From Calonectria ilicicola (taxonomy: Eukaryota > Ascomycota > Sordariomycetes > Hypocreales > Nectriaceae), in NCBI GenBank assembly GCA_020809705.1, contig CP085831.1, positions 1,674,001 through 1,738,000 on the forward strand: a DNA stretch of 64,000 nucleotides, read 5' to 3'. This document shows positions 35,803-47,167 of this stretch, in pieces. Below the pieces are notes generated by a model. That model had not been told where the DNA came from. It was given only the letters and a program-made list of their open reading frames with translations, and ran no database searches. Made by a program: the position numbers and the translations under genes. Position 1 is the stretch's first letter. Each line of letters begins with the position of its first letter.

Positions 35803-38520
35803 TTACCCTCCACAGCCACCTCCGCACCCTCCACCACAACCTCCTCCACCCCCATCTCCTCCACCCCCATCTCCTCCACTACCACCACAAGAGGCTACAC
35901 ATCCAGTCCCACAAGAATCACCACAAGCGGGGATGGGAGCTATATATACCACACATCCGCCGGCAGTAGTTGAAGACTTTTCCCTGGACCTAGCAGCCGT
36001 TCGACGTGTCGGCACTTCTGTCTTCGCGGCTCTGCTGTTGCGGAGCTTTTCGTAGGCTTTGATACGTTGGCGAAGGGTTAGCGATGTCCACTCGGCAGTA
36101 TAAAACCGATGGTACGCCCCCTTTTCAAAATAGTGGCTATAGGGCTGAGCACGGTGGATGCCGCCCAGCTTGAGCCGATCGTGTCGTTCATCTGGTTGCT
36201 GGTGAATCCACGCCGTGGCGTTGCGGACTGGTACACATCGCGCCATGGCTGTCGCAGCTGTCAAGAGCGTATCTTGGGCAAGAAGGACCGTGAGGCGATT
36301 CTCAAACCAGTCCATATTCCCCATGAAGCCGGTTGATAGTCCGTTGGACTTGACATCTGAAGTTGGTGTCCTTGTTTTCGTGACAGCGCCTGTAGGGGGG
36401 TAAAACTGCCGACCTCGGGATAGGTTGAGTGATGCGATAGACCAAGAGTCAAATGGAAATGCCCAAACGTGCTTCGATATATTGCATTCCGAACATTTTG
36501 TGGCATACTTGCTGTATGCCTCGGTGCAATCCCATGGAAACACGTCTTGGTACGGATAAATGGGGCCTTCGAAATGTCCCCAATCGTGCCAATATTCCTG
36601 GAGGCTATCGATGAGATCGGACTCATCTTGTCGTCCATAGCGGAGCTTAAGGAGATATTCCTCAATAAAGCCGTTGGGAACATCGTAATGGAACTTTGTC
36701 GTTTCCTGGATGTAGGCCCCGGGACGGCAGACAAAGCTCATTAGGTAGAGCGGATCCGGGCTATTGGCCGAAAATAATGCGCCAAAAGCTTTGAAATCAA
36801 TTATATTGTTGCAAAATGTTTGACAGTCATTTGTCCACTGGTTCCAGCAGAGTTCCATCCCAGGATCGAGAAGGCGACCGATAATGATATCCATACATCG
36901 TTCCACACGGGATGACAGGTACGGCCGGACCCGGCTAAAAACACGGTCGGCAGCTTTTTCAATGGCCTCGGCGGTTCGGGCCCCAGTATGAAGGGTTGCA
37001 CTTTGTTCGATTAAGAGATCGGTTATTTCACGCTCTTCCTGTTCATTGATGAAACTGCAAAAAGCTCCACCAACGACCTGCTTCATCATAGCCTGGTATC
37101 GTTTGCAACTGCGAGGCCGATTCTGCGAATAGACTATGCGCCCGGGTGCCTCTATCAACAAAAGACTGCGGTCGATTCCGTTCTGTTGTCCACCAAGAAC
37201 TTGAAGCTGGGCAGGTTCGCGACTCGTGATCAAGACGCCTCCGTTGGTACTAAAATTAGTTAGATGCATATCAAACACGTTTGGGATCGGGTCAACCTAC
37301 TTTTCGACACCATTCTCAATTACTAGAGGCCCAAATCGGACAGCCATGTGAAAGTTGCTGTATGGAGTTTTGTTCACAGTGCTGCGTAAATACCGCGGGA
37401 TGCTCTCTTGTTTGGCTTCCAGGTGTTGATAAGATGCCCCAAATTCAGAAAGCGTTTTTACAGTATCCATGTTTGGTAGCTGCGACGGCACTTTGCGTCG
37501 CCTCATCAAACTGCGATGCTTTTTCCGATAAGTCGCCCATTGTTCATTAAACTCTTTGCCGTCTTTCCTAACCATCTCACTCAGTGTGGTTTTCTTGTCG
37601 ACTCTGCCTCAGGTCGCGGCGTACTTCGCTTCGGCAACCTTGTTTTGGACTTCCAGGCTGTCAAATCCATCAACCGATGTTGGCAGGCAGCATTTTTTGT
37701 ACGTCTTTCTGAATCCGGCATTGCCATTATGAGACCTCCTGTAACAAGTCTCACACAAAGTGAAATCATGATTCTGGATGGCTTGATATGATGACCCGCG
37801 GATGATACCTTTACACTCAGTACACATTGCACAATTAAAAACGAGCGTATTCTTGTTGTCTAGAGATGCCTTGAGTTGTGGGGGAGCTGGTCTTTGAGAA
37901 GATGATGTGGACCCATTCGGCTCTCGATATTCGGTCAATCTATCAATGTCAAGGAATTGGGCTGACTGAAGGAGCATGCGAGCTCGCCTGCGTAACACAT
38001 CAAGAGGCTTTATAGCATTGATGGCCTCTCTAACAGCCCTTTTGAGAGAATTGCTCTGCATTTCAGCGTAAAAGTCCATTCCCGCACGCTTCAACGCCTC
38101 GGTGTACGTTGGTGGTGTGTGCGGTTCATAGACCAAGGTTGCTTTGGGGTCAGTGAGAGATAATATTTCGCTATCGCTGTCCCCATCGGGGCCACGGTTC
38201 CTAGTACTGAAGTCGCGCGACGTTTGGCTGACTTGGTCAAGAAACGTGTCATAACCGTGGATAAAATCAGGTTTCTCATCGGGAAGGACAGTGTTGGCAA
38301 ATTGAGGATCCGTCTGCCATCTGTTCAAGTTGAGGATAATATCGGCCAGCTCCCTTCTCACACCTTGCCAATATAGGTCTAGAATTTCTCTCCGAAGATG
38401 TTGAGAAGCGCTGCCAATTTGGACGCACGGAATCTGTTCGCCTGCTGTGATGTGGCTGGCGGTAGTGGTGGAGCCATTCTTAATTGATGCAGAGCGCATC
38501 AGCGAGCGCAGCGAATCCAT
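35803..38520 (-). CDS. Uncharacterised zinc-finger-like protein with Gly/Cys-rich C-terminal tail
   Basis: The minus-strand model is 38520-37625, 37579-37301 and 37249-35803, about 873 aa. The second intron (37250-37300, donor GTAGGT, branch CTAAC, acceptor TTTTAG) is convincing. The first, of 45 nt (37580-37624), is inferred because an in-frame TGA at 37609-37611 lies inside it; otherwise that TGA is a nonsense mutation. Around residues 230-270 is a ZZ-like cysteine array (CAMCTECKG, then HDFTLCETCYRRSH). The middle of exon 3 holds NDCQTFC and HVWAFPFDSWSI, of unknown meaning. The tail turns basic, then ends in CGDSCGTGCVASCGG and repeated GGGCGG units. The start lies 808 bp from the divergent DUF1399 gene, and related tails occur on DUF1399/GRDP proteins, so a shared role is possible. 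Function unknown. Confidence 0.65.
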
Positions 38521-39328
38521 TGTTGAAGGTTTGTGAGACTTGGAACAATCGGTACAAATGGATTTGAAGGACGAGACGCGTAAAGATGCAAGCTTGGGTC
38601 TATATTGAATTGAATCTGAATCTCTGGCTCATTACCTTGGCGGCTACCTTGGCGGTTACCTTTTCACAGTTAGCCCATGTGGCTGCGCTAGGTTTGTTCC
38701 GGGCGGAAACTAAGGTGGCGATGCTGGGCTGACTGGCGGAGCGCGTGTGGAAATAAAAGTCTCCAAGCACCTCACATGTACCAACAAAATCACCCGCGCC
38801 AAAGGTCGATCAACCACGAGGAGAATCTATTGGGCGTAGTGGAAGCGGGAAACCCAGTATTTCGGCGTCGTTCCGCAGTCTCTAAAGCGTGTCCCCGCAG
38901 GCTATAACCCGTCCAGCGACCGAGCGAGATTCGCTGCGGCTGAGCGGCTGATTCCTTGGCAATTGTCAGACCGCAAAAGCTCCAAAATACCATCGTATTC
39001 CTGTCAAGAGTGAATCCTTTTGCCAATACTCTCCTCTCACTTTCCGGGCGCGTATTCCGCGTAATCCACGTGGTTGATGCTCATTCAGCTGAAGCCATGT
39101 TGTAGGGCTGCCTAGTCTGACGCTCAATGCATTCACCCTTTCCGACACCGAGGATATAGACTAGGCAGATTTTCTGAGTACCTAGCCACGTCCCAGCGGC
39201 AACCACTCACCAAAGGCATAGCTATTCTTGTGTCCCCTCAACACGACGGCCGATTTCCCGATATCTTAAAACTAACATTCGGTCAATTCTCATGCCTTTA
39301 GAGAACTAGAGGACTTCAATTCGCAATA
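38521..39328. promoter_or_regulatory. Bidirectional promoter region
   Basis: 808 bp between the divergent starts of the Gly/Cys-tail gene and the DUF1399 gene. It contains a short direct repeat (two CCTTGGCGG units near 38634-38663). No other gene is seen. Co-regulation of the pair is an inference from arrangement only. Confidence 0.4.
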
Positions 39329-40828
39329 ATGTCATTTTCATGCACAGATACCCATCACGACCTTCACATCCAGAGCAAAGCAAAAGCTGAGAGTATCTCT
39401 CGAGACACGCAAAATATTGGCTTGTATCGCGCCGACATCATCAGGGGCGTAGCTCGCAAGATTCCATCACCCTCGGTTTTCCATTTTGAGAAACCCTTGC
39501 CAGCGAGCCCGGGTTCATCTTCCAAGGCGCAGCTTCCATGTGCTGCTGAGCTTGCTACGCATCTCGAACTCCTCGAAACATTCCACGCCCTCCGCCAGCG
39601 CGTTCTTGTTTCTGAAGAAATTGACGACGCCTTCAACATTCGCCCAAATCGCACTGTGAAGAAAAATGGCCGCGGTGATACAAAAACGCTGAAAGACGAC
39701 ACATTGGTAGAGAGACGCCAGATAAAATGGCCCAAGTTCGTCGAGTTTGCTGTTGTGCGCTTCCTGGACTGGAAGGATAACTTGCGACCCCGAGCAGAGG
39801 GTGCCATCCTAGACCAGCTACCACCTCTAGATGTCTTAATGGTTTGGCACGCCTTGCTGCTCAACCCACTGCTCTTCTATCAATACTTCAAAGACGAAAG
39901 TCTGTACTGGATTCGGATGCCATGGGACGCTGTGCACTCGGCCATTGATAATCTGGATTGGAACTACGAGCTTGGTGTCAGAGAGAAGCTTCACTATGAA
40001 GGCCAGAGCCGGACTTCTGCAGACCTGTTTCAACAATTGAACACGTGGCATGTGAAAAGCAAATTGTCCAATGCCAAAACCCTCCGACGCCCGACGTACT
40101 ACGCATTCAATTGCGAAGATGGTCCTGATCCCGCAACAAATGATCTTGCGCCATCTGAATATTCCGTCATCACCGACAGAGACCGCGTCGCTGGGATGCA
40201 CAGCAGTCTCACCCCCGAACAACGCACAACTGCCGCAGAACAGCATGATGTGGCAGCACGGTACGCTTACCTGTTTCGTAAATACGACCAAGAGAGTGAA
40301 AGTCTAGCTCTACAGTTGCGAGATGCCGTTTTGCGCCAGTGCGATTTCGTGGATAAGATGAACAAGCATCTTTGGATACGCAGCCCAGCTCTCGCAGGCA
40401 CGTTGCGACGTGCCACTGACCGTTACGAAAAGTTCCTAAATCTAATTCGGATGCGTCCAAAGCTCATGGTCGTACCGACGCTGGATATTGATCTCGTCTG
40501 GCACACCCATCAGTGCACCGCCGGATTCTACGCCAGGGATGCCCGAGAATAGACTAGTAGATTTGTCAACCATAATGACAAGCTAGGTAAGGGCATACTA
40601 GATGATGGATTTTCTGAGACTAGAAAGTTCTTCAAATTTCATTTTGTAGAAGAGTATGACCGTTGTGGATGTTGGGAGTGCGAGAGTTTGCTGGATTATG
40701 TAGAGCGGGCGGCCTCATCCGGCGCTGGCAGAATTAAGATGGATGATATCGCAGCGAAAGTAAGAAGAGACATAACGTTCCATCGACAGATGGAAATTGC
40801 GACGAGGACGAGAGCAAAAATTAAATAG
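39329..40828 (+). pseudogene. DUF1399 (glycine-rich-domain-protein family) gene with premature TAG
   Basis: The frame from 39329 encodes 407 aa typical of the GRDP/DUF1399 family: ELATHLELLETFHALRQRV, a WPKFVEFAVVRF segment, the motif LPPLDVLMVWHALLLNP near residue 170, and the second VPTLDIDLVWHTHQ near residue 390. It hits TAG at 40550-40552. The same frame then stays open for 91 more codons with clear family sequence: FVNHNDK (relatives have D-H-D-D-K here), then CGCWECESLLDYVERA, ending at TAG 40826-40828. So the protein is truncated by one stop just after the second VWH motif, unless it is read through. D-to-N changes and several TAG trinucleotides after the stop suggest G-to-A and C-to-T damage. 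The Gly-rich tail known from relatives is absent here. No intron is needed. Confidence 0.75.
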
Positions 40829-43266
40829 AATACACCTTTCCAAAGGGAATCAAACACTAGACAATTCTAATACACTCACTACTTGCCTCAATTCGGAGCT
40901 TACGCTTCTATTCGAGTGTGGCTAGATCAGTGATAGCATTTAAGCAAATACGCACACTATATGAGCTGTCCAGTCACTGTTCCTGTAAGCGACTCGCCAA
41001 CAAGAACAGTGGGTGAATTTAGGTGCGTTGATGTTAAATCCATCGTGCACACTAAACGGGATATAATCAGAGAAACAATGCCCTTTGAGGAAAGAATTTG
41101 TTCGAAAAGGGGATTTAGTATAGTGACAGCGTATCACGTCAGGCCGACAAGCAAGAACGTCCTAGTCGAAATAAATAGCATCGAAAGCAAAGGCAAGTTA
41201 AAGGCTGCAGAATGTCAGGTTGCTGGCTTGCTCAGGAAGGTAAAAATGCCATTCGGCTACCATGGAAATACCGCCCTAAAAATGTGACAATGTAAGTGGA
41301 AAAGGTTACCATTGAGTCAAGCCATGTGTTAATCGATGAATCCTCCAGAAAACCCGAGAGTTAGTTTAGCACTCGATGTAAATTCTTCGAGCAGCAGGAC
41401 ATGAGCTTTCCTTAGGATCATTTACCGTTAATGACCTAGCATGTGGAGTGCCAGTACACAAAATATCGCGAATCTTAAAACATATTTGCCTGAGCTAGGT
41501 CTCAATGCCCAGCTACCATGAGGAGTTTTTTACAATATCGACGGGACGTTTGGTGCTAGGATAAGATACATTCCTTACTAATATTCGAAATTCGTCCGAC
41601 TCGTCAGCTCTGAATGGGATCAATCTCGAGGAGATTTAATCTTTTCGGGGGGCATTTTACTCGATGAGTTGAAAGAATGGGAAAGCCTCGGCTTGTTCTC
41701 AACTGCTTTTCAGTTGTGTTACCTCCCAAATAGAATGGAGCCTTCATCTCGGAGGTAGCGGTAAACGCAAAGTGTGCCTGTGCCAATACTTTCTATAGAT
41801 GTAGATAAATCGTTTCCAGAACGGCTCCCCCGACAGACTTTTAGCTTCCCCCAGTAGGATAAATAAGACTATAAAGAACACATCCACATTGGATTTTACA
41901 AAGTGGAGCTATAGCCAATAGTTCCTCTTGTGGTAGACAGGGAAGACTCGGTCTCGGTCTCGGGTCCGGTTCAAACAACGGAACTAATCAAAAAAGGGCA
42001 ACTATTTATCATAAACATTAGTTCCTTCCTGTTTCGGCTGACTACAAACGCTCTGGAAGTTTTCAGCTATGAAATAGCTTCTATCTATTCTCCACCAGTC
42101 GACCATGTTGGCTTTTGTAGAAATACCGTTACCGCCCGCTCATCATCGATTCACAAATCATGGAACAGTCATTCTAGTCCGAAGAGCGATTATTATATTT
42201 CATTAATGGGAGAGATTCCCCACCTATATCAACCATACTCGAAAGGCTGATGAATCCATTGCATCTCGACAAGGATATTGGTCTCGTGGCACGACGCGTA
42301 CTTCGCCTTCGCCGTGGAATGTGTGGGGATTTATTTATACAAGGCCCCCTTTCCTCATAATTTCAAGAAGGATACCCATGCGTAAATATGATCAACTCGC
42401 CAATAATCAACCGGCCGGTACGGTCTTCGTCTTTGATTGGTCATGAGTGCACCAGGATCGAATTACAGGTTTCCTAGTACATGCAATTGAGTCTCAATCA
42501 TGGGATGGAGAGGTGCCAAAGAGAAGTTGAACAGAGTAGTAAGGATGTCGGCGATTTTCATTCATTTTGATCCCATTTTGAAAGAAATTATTGCATATCA
42601 GGCCCGATTACCTACATCCGCGGAGAAAATCCAAAAGTTTGAATCAGTGCCGAATAAGTTTCAACGAACGCCCAGCCCCGCCAAGATACCCCAGCTTTTA
42701 TACAGATTTTCCGTATCAACGTTATAGCTTACGTAGAAATATTCCCGGCATGCGTCATCCGGCCTTGTGCAGGATTCCTTGTTCGGAATAACTGTTGAAG
42801 ATCATACACGGGGTGACCGAACGGAACTCAATGATGGAGCTACCCGGATATATTTAACTCCTACATCTCGGCAAAGTAGTATTTAAGTTTCTTGCGCGTC
42901 GGGCGAGGGCTAAATGTCCGAGAAATGGGCTGCAGGGATGTATCCGCAATTAAGGCACTGTCTCGGTGATTCCAAAAGATCAAAGGTACAGAACATGTGG
43001 CACTGTCGTGTTAAATATGGATCCGGTGCCTGTCTCATGTAAAGATAAGGTTTTGTGGCACAAATTCACCATATAACAACGCAACACTGCATCGTGTCGA
43101 ATATTTCCAGCCGGGTCCCGTCCAAATTCCGGAATGATGTGACAGACCGGGGTTTGATAAGGGGTACACATCCGTAATTCGAAGAATTGAACCACCTTTG
43201 CACGACCCTCTTGCGGTCGCACATTGAATTACTTTCCTTCTTTTGTGCACGAGTCAGCAAGCAACA
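40829..43266. other. 2.4-kb intergenic region without a supportable gene
   Basis: Short frames at 40961-41287, 41604-41786 (minus), 41930-42250 and 42500-42727 lack introns, motifs and consistent codon use. Composition is ordinary, so no transposon can be named. The last few hundred bases are the promoter of the downstream rhodopsin-domain gene. Confidence 0.5.
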
Positions 43267-44579
43267 ATGGTGGACATTTATACAACACCGGTATTGACGC
43301 CGCCGGACGGCCAGGAGTCAGATTTCGACGCACCCTATAATAACATTCAGATTGGGACAATAGCTGCCTTTGCTGTGACTTACTTTTTTACCACATCCTT
43401 TCTCGGGCTTCGCTACTTTCAAGCCATTCGCCTTACCAAAAAGGCCGAACCAGACTTAAGTGAGTCAAGGAGATATCAAAATCGGTTTTCTATTTGAGTT
43501 GAAAACTCACATTTACATTTGGGATAGTAATCATCACGATTTCTTACGGTCTTTCAATGGCCTACTTCATTACCCTAATAGACAGTAATTTTGCTCGCCA
43601 TCCTGAGAGGAAAAAGGTCCCGTGAACTAATTTGGCCATAGTGGTTAACCATGGTTGGGGAAAGCATATGTGGGACATAAATATAGCAAATTTTATAAAA
43701 TTACTAAGAGTAAGTCTTACATTATATTTTTATCAAGCTGTAATGAATGCTAAACCAAATTAGCGCTTACTACCAAATAACATTACTTACATTATATGTC
43801 CATCCGTTACAAGGATAGCGATGCTATCCATCTTATATCGACTTAACCCGTCATTCATATACCGTTGCACCACCGTGGGCATCGGCGTTGGCATATGTTT
43901 GTACACAATAGCATTATGCGTTGTTGTCAGCGGACCCTGCAATATCATAACAGGTCATGAAGCGTGTTTAGAGTCGGCAATCCAAGCTCACACGATTCTG
44001 AATATTATATTTGATCTAGCGGTTATGTTCTTGCCCATGCCAACCATTCATTACCTCCAGCTTCCGAAGAAACAAAAAGTCATGGTTGGTAGTATCTTGG
44101 CTTTAGGATCAGCGTAAGTTTATATTGTTTTTTGATCAGTTTTATGTACTCGTTCTGACTCCGATAACAGCGTTGTTGTTTGTTCTGCATTCCGCTTGCC
44201 CTGGATTCTCATTGTGAGAAGTCAGGGAGACGTAACCTATAATCAAGGTTTTTTGGGCATATGGTCTACTATTGAAATAAACCTAGGGATTATGTGTGTC
44301 TGTGCGACTCGCATGAAGCCACTTTTTGTGAATTATTTTCCTCAGCTGGGATTATTTTCTTCACGCTCCGGATCAGGCAGAGAATCATGGACTAAAGGGA
44401 TCTGGTTCAATCAAAACAATGCTCAAAATTCCTATCAACTCCGCAGTATACGTCGAGAAAACGAGGAGGCAGAACCAGAAAGTAGGGACATCCGTGTCGA
44501 TCGTACATATAAGGTCGACGTGGAATACACCGGTCGGACTGGGAGTGCCAGCGGAAGTACGAAAGCTATTTTATCATGA
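43267..44579 (+). pseudogene. Rhodopsin-domain (PTH11-like) gene with an in-frame TGA
   Basis: Exons 43267-43459, 43528-43709, 43764-44113 and 44171-44579 join in phase into a 377-codon frame: IGTIAAFAVTYFFTTSFLGLRY (helix 1), IIITISYGLSMAYFITLID (helix 2), then NHGWGKHMWDI, TRIAMLSILYRLNPSF, a glycine-rich helix, FDLAVMFLPMPTIHYLQLP, VVVCSAFRLPWILIVRS, and IEINLGIMCVCATRMKPLF with an acidic tail. A TGA at 43623-43625 in exon 2 falls between PERKKVP and TNLAIVVNHGWGKH. The sequence on both sides is in frame and family-like, and no intron longer than about 25 nt could remove it. Either this is a recent nonsense mutation (a CGA codon would need one C-to-T change) or an assembly error. Everything else is intact. 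It is the third family member in the window. Confidence 0.72.
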
Positions 44580-44663
44580 CATTATTTTTACGATTTCTAT
44601 CATTTCATTTCTTTAGCGATACCAATTCAGTAAAGATCTCTTAATTTCTTGATTCTACGATGC

Positions 44664-45023
44664 TCATTGACGCAAGAGTTTACGCAGAATACGCATAGAA
44701 GTGAATAGAGCACTGTACTGGCTGTTCCGAAATTCGTTCACGGCAGAACTTGAAAGCATGCCAAACTTAGCACGCAAGGCTTCTATTGGCTTTATTGTTT
44801 TCTGTATCTTAAAATGGTATCCCTGATGGTGTTGACACGGCGCTGCCACAATTGAGCGTTCACAGCCACAGGATTGGAAATCACGCTCAAGGCAAACGGA
44901 ACAGTGACGGCACTGGGGGATGAAATTGTGTGAATTGGCGGTTCGTAACCATTGGGGTGTCCATTCCTGGGCCAAATACCGGGCATTTGCTCCGGACATC
45001 CTAGTGTAGCGATGATCAGCCAT
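44664..45023 (-). CDS. Possible small Cys/His-rich protein, unrecognised
   Basis: A single 119-codon frame. The middle has closely spaced cysteines (PQCRHCSVCLERDFQSCGC, then CQHHQGYH), suggesting a small metal-binding fold, and the C-terminus is basic (RILRKLLRQ). There is no signal peptide, no intron and no family I recognise. It lies tail-to-tail with the rhodopsin-domain pseudogene and head-to-head with the DUF7053 gene. It could equally be a chance frame. Confidence 0.3.
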   Translation of the reverse strand: MADHRYTRMSGANARYLAQEWTPQWLRTANSHNFIPQCRHCSVCLERDFQSCGCERSIVAAPCQHHQGYHFKIQKTIKPIEALRAKFGMLSSSAVNEFRNSQYSALFTSMRILRKLLRQ

Positions 45024-45501
45024 TACTCCGTACCAGGATCAGATCAGTCAGAGATTAGCAGGATGCAGAAGGAATCGCCTTGTGTGTTGATCCACCAAAC
45101 AAAGAAAGGAAAATGAAATGGGGCTCCAGGGCAAGATCTATGAATGGCCCAGCCTTCGCTAAATTAACCATCAAGTGGGGAATCAACGGTGGGAGCCGGT
45201 GGGAGCTAGCCAGCTTCCGGTTAGCGATTGTAAATTTGGCAGCCCTCAGCCTTAACGAGAATTGCCGCTTTCACTGATTGAGATTTAGCCTCCAAAGTAT
45301 TTGGAATTCGTGCAGCTGTTACCGCCCCTTGCGCCTCACTCCAGCATGCCTCTGATAAGGGAATGGCTGTAGGATTCTTCCACTCTGTCCAAAAGCACCC
45401 ATGCCCTCTCGAGAACACAGTCGGCCGACTCTGATGCAACGCACAGTCCAACATTGCCAATTCAAAACTCTAAGCTCTCCAAGATACAAACTAAAGCGAC
45501 A

Positions 45502-46086
45502 ATGCGGGCACGGCACTCTTTCACAGTCTCCATTCCGATCCCACTTAATATACAGCCCCACGTTGTCCTCGCCTCTCTAGAGACACCTCAAGTCTTGCGT
45601 CATAATTCGTGCGTGGATAGCTTTGAGGAGATCCCGGCGGACCCCAAACTGATTGCCAACGACCCGTTTTTCGAATCATTCGATCACACTATTCGTGCAT
45701 TTTCAGTTCGTGAGGTCACGCATATTTTGCCTGGCATTTCCAGGAAATCCACGTGGCTAGCTGTTACCCAAAACATCCCCAACGGCATTAGTTACCGTGT
45801 GATAACACCATTCAACCTTGATACGTCCGCCAAAAACTTGTTCACCCTTTGGGGGAAGTGGACAGTACGACCCATAAGTTCATCGCCTGTCGCGTCAGGA
45901 AATAGTCCAGATTCAGGAATCAGCATTCCCGATGGCTGGGAGCTGTTTCACGAGGTGACCTTGGAGACTAACAAGATCATCATGCGCTTTGTTGCCTCAA
46001 ACACGGAAAAGGTCCATAGCCAGGTTACTCAAAGTCTTGTGGATGATGTAGTCAACTACTACCTAAATGGGCCAAGTTCCAAATAA
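45502..46086 (+). CDS. DUF7053 family protein
   Basis: A single-exon frame of 194 aa from ATG 45502 (context GCGACAATGC). An upstream in-frame ATG at 45454 would add 16 residues unlike the family start. The N-terminus RHSFTVSIPIPLNIQPHVVLASL matches the fungal DUF7053 opening. It is followed by a PFFESFDHTIRAFSVREVTHILPG strand region, IPNGISYRVITPFNLD, and a long segment ending in a helix (SLVDDVVNYYLNG). The family looks like a START/SRPBCC-type small-molecule-binding fold, but its biochemical role is unknown. There is no signal peptide or membrane segment. Confidence 0.68.
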   Translation: MRARHSFTVSIPIPLNIQPHVVLASLETPQVLRHNSCVDSFEEIPADPKLIANDPFFESFDHTIRAFSVREVTHILPGISRKSTWLAVTQNIPNGISYRVITPFNLDTSAKNLFTLWGKWTVRPISSSPVASGNSPDSGISIPDGWELFHEVTLETNKIIMRFVASNTEKVHSQVTQSLVDDVVNYYLNGPSSK

Positions 46087-47167
46087 CCATTGGCTATGTT
46101 TTGGAGAGTCAATTTCTATACGGTTCTTACATGATGTTTTGCACAAATTGAGCATAGTTCGGTTTGAGCAGCACCCCACCCTTTGTCAAAACGCCACCCT
46201 GACAGCTCCGGAGGCGATACAAAAGGATCAAAAAACCTATTTTCAGAGGGCAGGGTATTAATATTGAATGGCACGATTATTCGTCATGGCTTGAATCAAA
46301 GGGGACAAAGAAGTCCGGACATTACCAGGAGATCTTGACCTTGATCGCCGAGGTTAACATATTATTAAACCGACTCCACACAACCGATGAGCGGGACTTT
46401 CTTCGAGGAACCTAGTGCGGTTTGGTTGATGCTGTTTTCGATCGCTCCTGGTGATCCCAGCCCCAATCACAGCATTACCGCTATCTAGCTTCCTCAGGGA
46501 ATGTTTTTTGGTGTTCACGAAGAGGCAAAAGACAACAGATTAGCAACCCACGATGTAACTGTGTTGTGGATAGTACGAACCTCAGAATCAAGATATTTAT
46601 TTCACAAACGATCAATGAGTAAAAAATTGTCAGTTACTGTTATAGTCCAAGTCAACTACAGCATAATTTAATAGACTGATTCTGAAGATCGCTACTTTGT
46701 TAAAACCTGTGCATGAAATTTGTGGTTAATTCGAACATGCGTTTTTTTGTTCATTGCACAGCCGGAAAAATTATTTAACCAATTTTTAAGCTTGCCAGCT
46801 AACCGCAATCTCTGTGGACCCAGCCGGCTCGCGAGATCGAGCTTATAGATGAGTAAAATTGTGATACCAAGATGTTATTAACTTATTCAAAACTTAAAGG
46901 ATCGCATCTATTGGCTACATCTACCGTCCTAATTCCCATCGTCATAATATTCATAGCTAATTATTAACGTCTGTCTTATTTAGGTCATGGTCCTTTAATT
47001 AGAATACCACATTAACCGTATTAAAAACTATTGTTGACGATCACTGCGAAATCCAAATTAGTAAAATTGTCTCGATTCCCCAAATTGGATCGTGGGCAAG
47101 TAGGGTTGAATAACAAAAAATGATTCGTTTGCATGAATAATCACCGCTGTTAGTCTGGAAGTACAAC
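46087..47167. other. Intergenic, convergent 3' flanks
   Basis: About 1.1 kb between the DUF7053 stop and the stop of the PAN-type gene. It becomes moderately AT-rich after 46550. No gene or RNA is seen. The frame at 46067-46261 overlaps the previous stop and has no support. Confidence 0.5.

Noticed and set aside
40961..41786. Two opposite-strand frames with loosely similar segments (FSIVTAYHVRP.. and FPILSTHRVKC..)
   Set aside because: The resemblance is weak, is not supported at DNA level by eye, and there is no inverted-repeat structure, start context or splice support.
45221..45561. Minus-strand frames overlapping the DUF7053 start
   Set aside because: They are antisense shadows of the DUF7053 gene and its promoter, without independent support.
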